DNA of 10,684 nucleotides from NCBI GenBank assembly GCA_016872125.1, contig VHBD01000035.1, positions 1 to 10,684 on the forward strand, in the 5' to 3' direction. This DNA is from Sphingomonadales bacterium. GTDB taxonomy: Bacteria; Bacteroidota; Bacteroidia; UBA7662. The notes below the pieces were generated by a model that saw only the letters and a list, made by a program, of their open reading frames with translations, was not told the DNA's origin and did not search any database. Position numbers and translations under genes: made by a program. Below, piece by piece: positions 8,001-10,684 of the stretch (the stretch's first letter is position 1; each line of letters begins with the position of its first letter).

Positions 8001-10684
8001 ACAATTACCAAGTCAAAGGGGGTGAGCCCTTTGCAGTCTTTGTTCGTCTCCAGAATTTTGGGCTACGCACGATTTTGGACACTGTGATTCCAGTAACGGT
8101 AAGGATAGGCTCCTTTACCCAAACCACCCAAGTTCGCCTAACGGACTCCTTACGGCCCGGGGCTATTACGGCAACGGCTCTTCGTTTGGATTCCATCATG
8201 TCAGCACCCCTTCGTTGGTTTACCTTATCGGCTTATACCGCTTTGGGTCAGGATGGTAACAGTTCCAACGACTCGGCTTCGGTTCAAATGTATGGGGTGC
8301 CGATTCTATCTGTTCCAAGCAATGATAATTTTGATGTGTTACCGGATAATTGGCTTCCGGTGGTGATGTCGCCTAATGCCAACCCATGGCAAAGAGGGGT
8401 CCCAACGGGGCCTCAGTTGAATGCTGCTTTCAGTTCTCCGAACGTGTGGGGGACTGTACTCAATGGGAATCCTACTTCTGGTCAGGGGGGATACGTGTTG
8501 TCTCCGCTATATAATTTCCGTAACAGTGTCAACACTACCCTTAAGTTAAGAATGAACAGACGGTTGGGCACTTCGGGTTCCGCCTTTCGGATTTCCTATG
8601 TGGATGAATTGTTCTCCTCATGGCAGACGCTGGGTCAAATATCCGATCCCACAGGAGTGAATTGGTACAATACTACAGGTACCATTGGGGGCATCGCTGG
8701 TCCTGCATGGAATGGAAATTCCGGGAACAGCGGCGGCATTGCGGACTTTGCAGAACATAGCCTGGAATTGCCCGCTCAATTTAATTTCCGTAATAATCGG
8801 GTTCGCTTTCGACTTGATTTCCAAAGTGGGTTCACCCCTTCGGAAGGTGTAATTGTTGATAATTGGGCTATTGTTCCTCCTCCGGCCAGGGAGGTGGGTA
8901 TGCGTCAAATCCTGAAACCGACGGCTTGCCCTGACTCCCTCAAAGCAACCGATACCATCCGTGTTGTGATTAAGAATTATGGAGGGGATACCTTGTTTTC
9001 GATTCCTTTCAATTACCGCTACGATAACCAGCCTCCTGTTCTGGGTACAAGTCCTTATTTGTACACCACACCTGTACCGCCTGCATCAGAAGCAACGGTG
9101 ACCTTGCCGGCAATTCAATCTCCACTACCTCCAGGGACCTATACTTTGAAGGTGTTTACCCAACTTACAGGGGATGCTCGAACAACCAACGATACCATCA
9201 CTCGGTGTATAAAGGCAATTCCGGTGAATGATCTCATCATGATTAACAATATTGTGCCTACCTCTGCAATATGTTATCCAAGCGGGTTACGTCAACTCAA
9301 ATTCAGAATTCGGAATATCGGTCACTCTCCAACTACATCCTTTACTGCTGGCTTTCGCATCGATACCTTGCCTCCTGTGATTCAAAATTTTAGCAGAGTC
9401 ATCCAGCCGAATGCATTTGATACCATCGTCATTATCACGCCCGCCAATATTCCCAACGGATACACCACCATTCGTTTGTTTGTGAACGGCGGTACCTTGG
9501 ATCCTGTACGTAACAACGATACTTTGGCGGTTACCTTGTTTGGTCGTGAGGCTCTCAATTTAACCCATACCAATAACTTTGAGCGTCAAGGCTATGTGCC
9601 GTATTGCGATACTGCATTTTCGAATGCGGTGACTGATATTCGTTACACCCCGGTACCATCAATCAATAATACTCCTGATTATGCCATGTACATGGGTACG
9701 GAATTCTCTGGGGCCTCATTCAACACCATTATTCCTTTGAATCCGTGGGCGGATTCTTGGAACGGAACCTACCTGTCCAGGGTCGTTTTTCCGGTCAATA
9801 CGGCCAACCGCAGCAATATTCGAATTCGATTCAAACTTTTGCAAGTTGCAGGGGATAATGCGCCTGACAAGAGAATTTCCTTGCTTAGGGTCGTGGCTAA
9901 CGGTCGTCAAGTGGGACCCACCCTGCAGCCCTTAGTTACGACTGCGGCCAATAATCCTTTCCAAACGATTGACTTAGGATTGGATACGTGTTATGCAGCC
10001 GGTGATCCCTTGGTGATCGAATTTCAGTCCAAGTGCAGGTACCGATTCCTGCCTACCGGAACAGGAGGAACTGATCGCAATGGGAATTTTATTGATGACC
10101 TGATCATTTACAACTCGATACCCAACGGTGCTGAAGTGGTAGAGGTTTTGTACGACCCTCCGTTTCCGACGGCCAATACCCCGGTAACCGCCAATGCAAG
10201 AATTCGCAACAACGCAAACCCCACTTACGTCCTCAATAACCTTAATTTGAATCTTCAACTGAACGGCTTCTCGGTACAGAACTCGGTGGTTCCCATGACT
10301 TTGCCTTTCATGAAGGACACCTTGATCACGTTCTCGAATACCTTCAATTTGAATTTAGGGTCGAATGCGTTATGCGTGACATCGTCACTCCCTAATGGAC
10401 TTTCGGATAATTTCCCCTTGGATGATACGGCATGTACGGATGCGGTAGGATTTCCATTGATTGATACCTTCCCGTATTGCAATAATTTTGACGAAGGTCA
10501 ACCCGCTTGGTTGACTCGAAACCCTGTGACTTTAAGGAGTTCAGGAAATACCTGGGCCTTTGGAACACCGTCCAAAGGCTTAATCAACGGTGCGGCGTCA
10601 TCGCCGAATGCCTGGTACATTTCCGCGGACAGCTTGTACAAACCTTATGATTCCTCCGCATTGTACACGCCTATTTTCCAAACG
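4958..10684 (+). CDS. Giant exported multi-domain (jelly-roll, Ig-like, CARDB-like) surface protein, 3' partial
   Basis: The frame opens at ATG 4958 and stays open for exactly 1909 codons to the window edge, so the protein is longer than 1909 residues and its end is not seen. Residues 1-31 form a signal peptide. Then come an N-terminal MAM/jelly-roll-like domain (32-235), three Ig-like repeats (240-779, the third split by an inserted domain at about 523-724), and jelly-roll modules at 780-990, 1119-1308, 1532-1719 and 1838 onward, separated by CARDB-like domains (993-1115, 1311-1421, 1424-1528, 1721-1831). Composition is rich in Asn, Ser, Thr and Gly and poor in Lys and Cys, typical of surface proteins. 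No catalytic motif is visible, so adhesion or structure is the likely role. Sec export followed by T9SS is an inference from phylum and architecture; a C-terminal sorting domain would lie beyond the edge. The ATG at 5000 is also in frame but would remove K5 and R12 from the signal peptide. The gene starts 46 bases after the E1 stop; no terminator or clear promoter was seen between them. Confidence 0.92.
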   Translation, partial: MNFFKPYYASIRGFMWILLGYALIAPCRSHAQPVLPPGITARFYTTFQNANPLDSVIVTGLWDTVSTYRFPAALAGISVRGRINSAQTSILELKPFSTLGHFKVWLDFAHIAKLEFNDTAIVQYSLDQGATWTRLLGASCRYLGTSVSFPQPLASGGSRFHQQSYPADWLAGGNLGALPQASWWKQERFDMSPFVSNQADVRIRFLLKDGNNNGLGSPTPGYGWLVDSILVTSAFSEIIPPLITHTALTGLQFNINQTFSATIRDSLGCDSTGIDTLGVHLFYRINSGSLDSVRMLRQGSTLTWSANLDSTRIADGDTVRYLIRAKDSSPRRNVKFFPPQLNLADSFSTYLASLFPTVVHSAPVIGYQFSPGPFVINAQMSDASRIDSAILVYSLNNGPFVTRRMPNVGGINYRDSIFTVDGDSVRYYIEAVDNSPRRFRKKLPDTAAFYTFTASGPPLVEWPATFQQCDVFLGPVYSLGPFNIPVRLTDGSDIDTAYMHYKVGNGPYQMVGMNRGAAVRDTLARWNFNGASAATIPGGVNAPSPHRGNGTAALVNAPTGSFVLGNAATSSNNSSDSAAGATNFSWNTTQYPAVNSNTARGVQFNVATTGKRKVKMSFDMYHGATASRFVRLEYSLNGSTWTPYTGTGTDTVNLYRANQGGNRWYNNRTADFTGITGVDNNALFRVRLVTIFAPGTAAYAPATTGQTYAQTGALRIDAVTISGENDSYCNWFAQVPAVSDSDTVSYYVRAFDKSVRRNLTISPSVQNPRTFIALNGLNMPYQDGFEVNNALWSPFVLTGPVANPVYSPGGWVRGTPGKSILNSAFQGLNAWTVDSLNGNYPNNAFYVLESPVFNFLNSEQSYLNFMQWRAIDSGGVTNPSSPGLGDGFWVEYTRNISVPNWQKLGIYSALPNSAQSNWYNRASISGLTTSGGWDGRNGGWVRSEIRLPDSLFKGVNLGGTASKVRFRMVFRSNGATTSNGVAVDDIQVAMPPLRDVGVQLIASNASGTLVSVPNNNYQVKGGEPFAVFVRLQNFGLRTILDTVIPVTVRIGSFTQTTQVRLTDSLRPGAITATALRLDSIMSAPLRWFTLSAYTALGQDGNSSNDSASVQMYGVPILSVPSNDNFDVLPDNWLPVVMSPNANPWQRGVPTGPQLNAAFSSPNVWGTVLNGNPTSGQGGYVLSPLYNFRNSVNTTLKLRMNRRLGTSGSAFRISYVDELFSSWQTLGQISDPTGVNWYNTTGTIGGIAGPAWNGNSGNSGGIADFAEHSLELPAQFNFRNNRVRFRLDFQSGFTPSEGVIVDNWAIVPPPAREVGMRQILKPTACPDSLKATDTIRVVIKNYGGDTLFSIPFNYRYDNQPPVLGTSPYLYTTPVPPASEATVTLPAIQSPLPPGTYTLKVFTQLTGDARTTNDTITRCIKAIPVNDLIMINNIVPTSAICYPSGLRQLKFRIRNIGHSPTTSFTAGFRIDTLPPVIQNFSRVIQPNAFDTIVIITPANIPNGYTTIRLFVNGGTLDPVRNNDTLAVTLFGREALNLTHTNNFERQGYVPYCDTAFSNAVTDIRYTPVPSINNTPDYAMYMGTEFSGASFNTIIPLNPWADSWNGTYLSRVVFPVNTANRSNIRIRFKLLQVAGDNAPDKRISLLRVVANGRQVGPTLQPLVTTAANNPFQTIDLGLDTCYAAGDPLVIEFQSKCRYRFLPTGTGGTDRNGNFIDDLIIYNSIPNGAEVVEVLYDPPFPTANTPVTANARIRNNANPTYVLNNLNLNLQLNGFSVQNSVVPMTLPFMKDTLITFSNTFNLNLGSNALCVTSSLPNGLSDNFPLDDTACTDAVGFPLIDTFPYCNNFDEGQPAWLTRNPVTLRSSGNTWAFGTPSKGLINGAASSPNAWYISADSLYKPYDSSALYTPIFQT
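5051..5662 (+). other. N-terminal MAM/jelly-roll-like domain (residues 32-235)
   Basis: The pattern is that of a beta-sandwich binding domain: a strand reading FKVWLDFAHI, then VQYSLDQGATWTRL, a Trp-rich stretch ending ASWWKQERFDMS, the strand VRIRFLL, and a closing GWLVDSILV. The same order of elements (YS-x-D/N-G-x-TW, R-x-RF/RFR, V/L-D-D/S-I) returns in the later jelly-roll modules, so it is probably the first member of the same family. A carbohydrate- or protein-binding role is inferred from the fold only. Confidence 0.55.
5675..6013 (+). repeat. Ig-like repeat 1 (residues 240-352)
   Basis: First of three divergent repeats. Landmarks are I274-D275-T276, opening a strand that reads GVHLFYRINSG; a mid-repeat TWSA; and the closing block G316-D317-T318-V319-R320-Y321 ... 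A325-K326-D327-S-S-P-R331-R332-N333. Such G-D-x-V-x-Y-x-I-x-A-x-D endings are common in Ig/FN3-like domains of exported Bacteroidota proteins. Confidence 0.65.
6017..6322 (+). repeat. Ig-like repeat 2 (residues 354-455)
   Basis: Second copy. I386-D387-S388 opens ILVYSLNNGPF, and the block G422-D423-S424-V425-R426-Y427-Y428 ... A431-V-D433-N-S-P-R437-R438-F439 closes it. The opening landmarks of repeats 1 and 2 are 112 residues apart and the closing ones 106, which sets the period. Confidence 0.65.
6323..7294 (+). repeat. Ig-like repeat 3, interrupted (residues 456-779)
   Basis: Third copy. Its opening I494-D495-T496 with YMHYKVGNGPY lies 108 residues after that of repeat 2, so it is in register. 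Its closing block (S741-D742-T743-V744-S-Y-Y ... A750-F-D752-K-S-V-R756-R757-N758) comes 319 residues after that of repeat 2 instead of about 110. The excess of roughly 205-210 residues equals the length of the domain found in the middle, so this repeat carries an insertion. Confidence 0.65.
6524..7129 (+). other. Domain inserted within Ig-like repeat 3 (about residues 523-724)
   Basis: The segment begins LARWNFNG, is rich in Ala, Thr, Gly and Asn, and continues with FSWNTTQYPA, GVQFNVATTG, KVKMSFDMYHG, a strand reading VRLEYSLNGSTWTPY, FRVRLVTIF and a closing LRIDAVTISG. As I recall, a stand-alone domain starting with W-N-F and containing G-V-Q-F and a late IDDVTISG-like strand recurs in exported proteins of Bacteroidota and other phyla; I cannot search for it here. 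Boundaries are estimates from the repeat spacing. The segment contains no TTA or CTA leucine codon, unlike the flanking sequence. Confidence 0.6.
7295..7927 (+). repeat. Jelly-roll (MAM-like) module A (residues 780-990)
   Basis: The module opens YQDGFEV and has W811-V-R-G-T-P816, then N822-S-A and N829-A-W831, a strand with FWVEYTRN, a Trp-rich middle containing GGWDGRNGGW, the strand VRFRMVF, and a closing VAVDDIQV (D984-D985). Modules B and D share the W-x-x-G-x-P ... N-x-A ... N-x-W signature. Confidence 0.6.
7934..8302 (+). other. CARDB-like linker domain 1 (residues 993-1115)
   Basis: LRDVGVQLI opens the domain, FAVFVRLQNFG follows, and the end reads ALGQDGNSSNDSASV. The order D-V-x-V, V-x-x-x-N-x-G, then a D-x-N-x-x-N-D-S/T turn before the last strand is the usual pattern of CARDB-like Ig domains between binding modules. 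Confidence 0.6.
8312..8881 (+). repeat. Jelly-roll (MAM-like) module B (residues 1119-1308)
   Basis: The module opens SNDNFDV, then W1144-Q-R-G-V-P1149, N1155-A-A and N1162-V-W1164, FRISYVDELFSSWQTL, NWYNTTG and PAWNG, VRFRLDF, and a closing VIVDNWAI. It aligns element by element with module A, which also has NWYN and GGWDGRNG in the matching place. Confidence 0.6.
8888..9220 (+). other. CARDB-like linker domain 2 (residues 1311-1421)
   Basis: REVGMRQI is followed by TIRVVIKNYGGDTL and by GTYTLKVFTQLTGD with a TTNDTITR end. The N-x-G strand and the N-D-T turn before the final strand match domain 1. Confidence 0.6.
9227..9541 (+). other. CARDB-like linker domain 3 (residues 1424-1528)
   Basis: NDLIMINNI opens the domain, QLKFRIRNIGHSP gives the R-N-x-G strand, and GYTTIRLFVNGG with RNNDTLAV closes it. 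It directly follows domain 2 with no jelly-roll between them, breaking the one-to-one alternation. Confidence 0.55.
9551..10114 (+). repeat. Divergent jelly-roll-like module C (residues 1532-1719)
   Basis: The segment opens LTHTNNFERQG, in the position and style of the other openings (N-x-F-D/E), and closes NFIDDLIIYN with D1713-D1714, as the DDI endings do. The W-x-x-G-x-P signature is missing. The middle has NIRIRFKLLQV, LLRVVANG and a PLVIEFQSKCRYRF strand. It is probably a distant or different jelly-roll rather than a true copy of A and B. Confidence 0.45.
10118..10450 (+). other. CARDB-like linker domain 4 (residues 1721-1831)
   Basis: AEVVEVLYDPP opens the domain, TANARIRNNANPTY gives the strand usually carrying N-x-G (here N-N-A), and SNALCVTSS with NFPLDDTACTDAV closes it. 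The D-D-T turn takes the place of the N-D-T turn of domains 2 and 3. Confidence 0.5.
10469..10684 (+). repeat. Jelly-roll (MAM-like) module D, cut by the window edge (residues 1838 onward)
   Basis: FPYCNNFDEG opens the module, W1866-A-F-G-T-P1871 with N1877-G-A and N1884-A-W1886 repeats the signature of A and B, and SSALYTPIF matches the LESPVFNF / VLSPLYNF strand that follows. About 72 residues are visible; the rest lies beyond the window. Confidence 0.6.

Noticed and set aside
1..10684. CRISPR array, tRNA or rRNA gene, insertion sequence, toxin-antitoxin or other defence system
   Set aside because: No regularly spaced direct repeats, no tRNA- or rRNA-like sequence, no transposase and no nuclease or toxin motifs were seen on either strand. 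The repeats present are divergent protein-domain repeats inside one gene.

Overview
The window looks like a piece of a Bacteroidota chromosome of moderate GC. The evidence is a TatC of the Bacteroidota type, a dehydrogenase E1 with alpha and beta parts fused in one chain (common in this phylum), start codons mostly without Shine-Dalgarno sequences, and a very long multi-domain exported protein rich in Asn, Ser, Thr and Gly, of the kind usually sent out by the type IX secretion system (T9SS). The phylum is an inference from protein style; I cannot name a genus. Every supported gene is on the + strand and spacing is tight, so there is no gene-free stretch longer than about 65 bases.

Left part (1-4911), housekeeping and metabolic genes. 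A possible tail of an upstream gene ends at base 30. It is followed by tatC (twin-arginine translocase core), rpiB (ribose-5-phosphate isomerase B, 16 bases after tatC), lutB (iron-sulfur protein of the L-lactate oxidation complex, 1 base after rpiB) and a 698-residue fused E1 component of a 2-oxoacid dehydrogenase (39 bases after lutB). The spacing fits one transcript, but the genes do not form one known pathway. The loose common theme is central carbon metabolism: pentose phosphate interconversion, lactate to pyruvate, and oxidative decarboxylation of a 2-oxoacid. The usual partners lutA, lutC, E2, E3 and tatA are not here.

Right part (4958-10684), one open frame of 1909 codons that runs off the right edge without a stop. 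It encodes a signal peptide and then a chain of beta-rich domains: an N-terminal MAM/jelly-roll-like domain; three Ig-like repeats of about 110 residues, each closing with a D-x-S-x-R-R motif; and a train of jelly-roll modules alternating with CARDB-like linker domains. The window ends inside a further jelly-roll module. No enzyme active site is recognisable, so an adhesive or structural cell-surface role is most plausible. Any C-terminal sorting domain lies outside the window.

The most interesting observation is that the third Ig-like repeat is split by a foreign-looking domain of about 200 residues. The spacing of the repeat's own landmarks shows this clearly. No CRISPR array, tRNA, rRNA, insertion sequence or defence system was seen.
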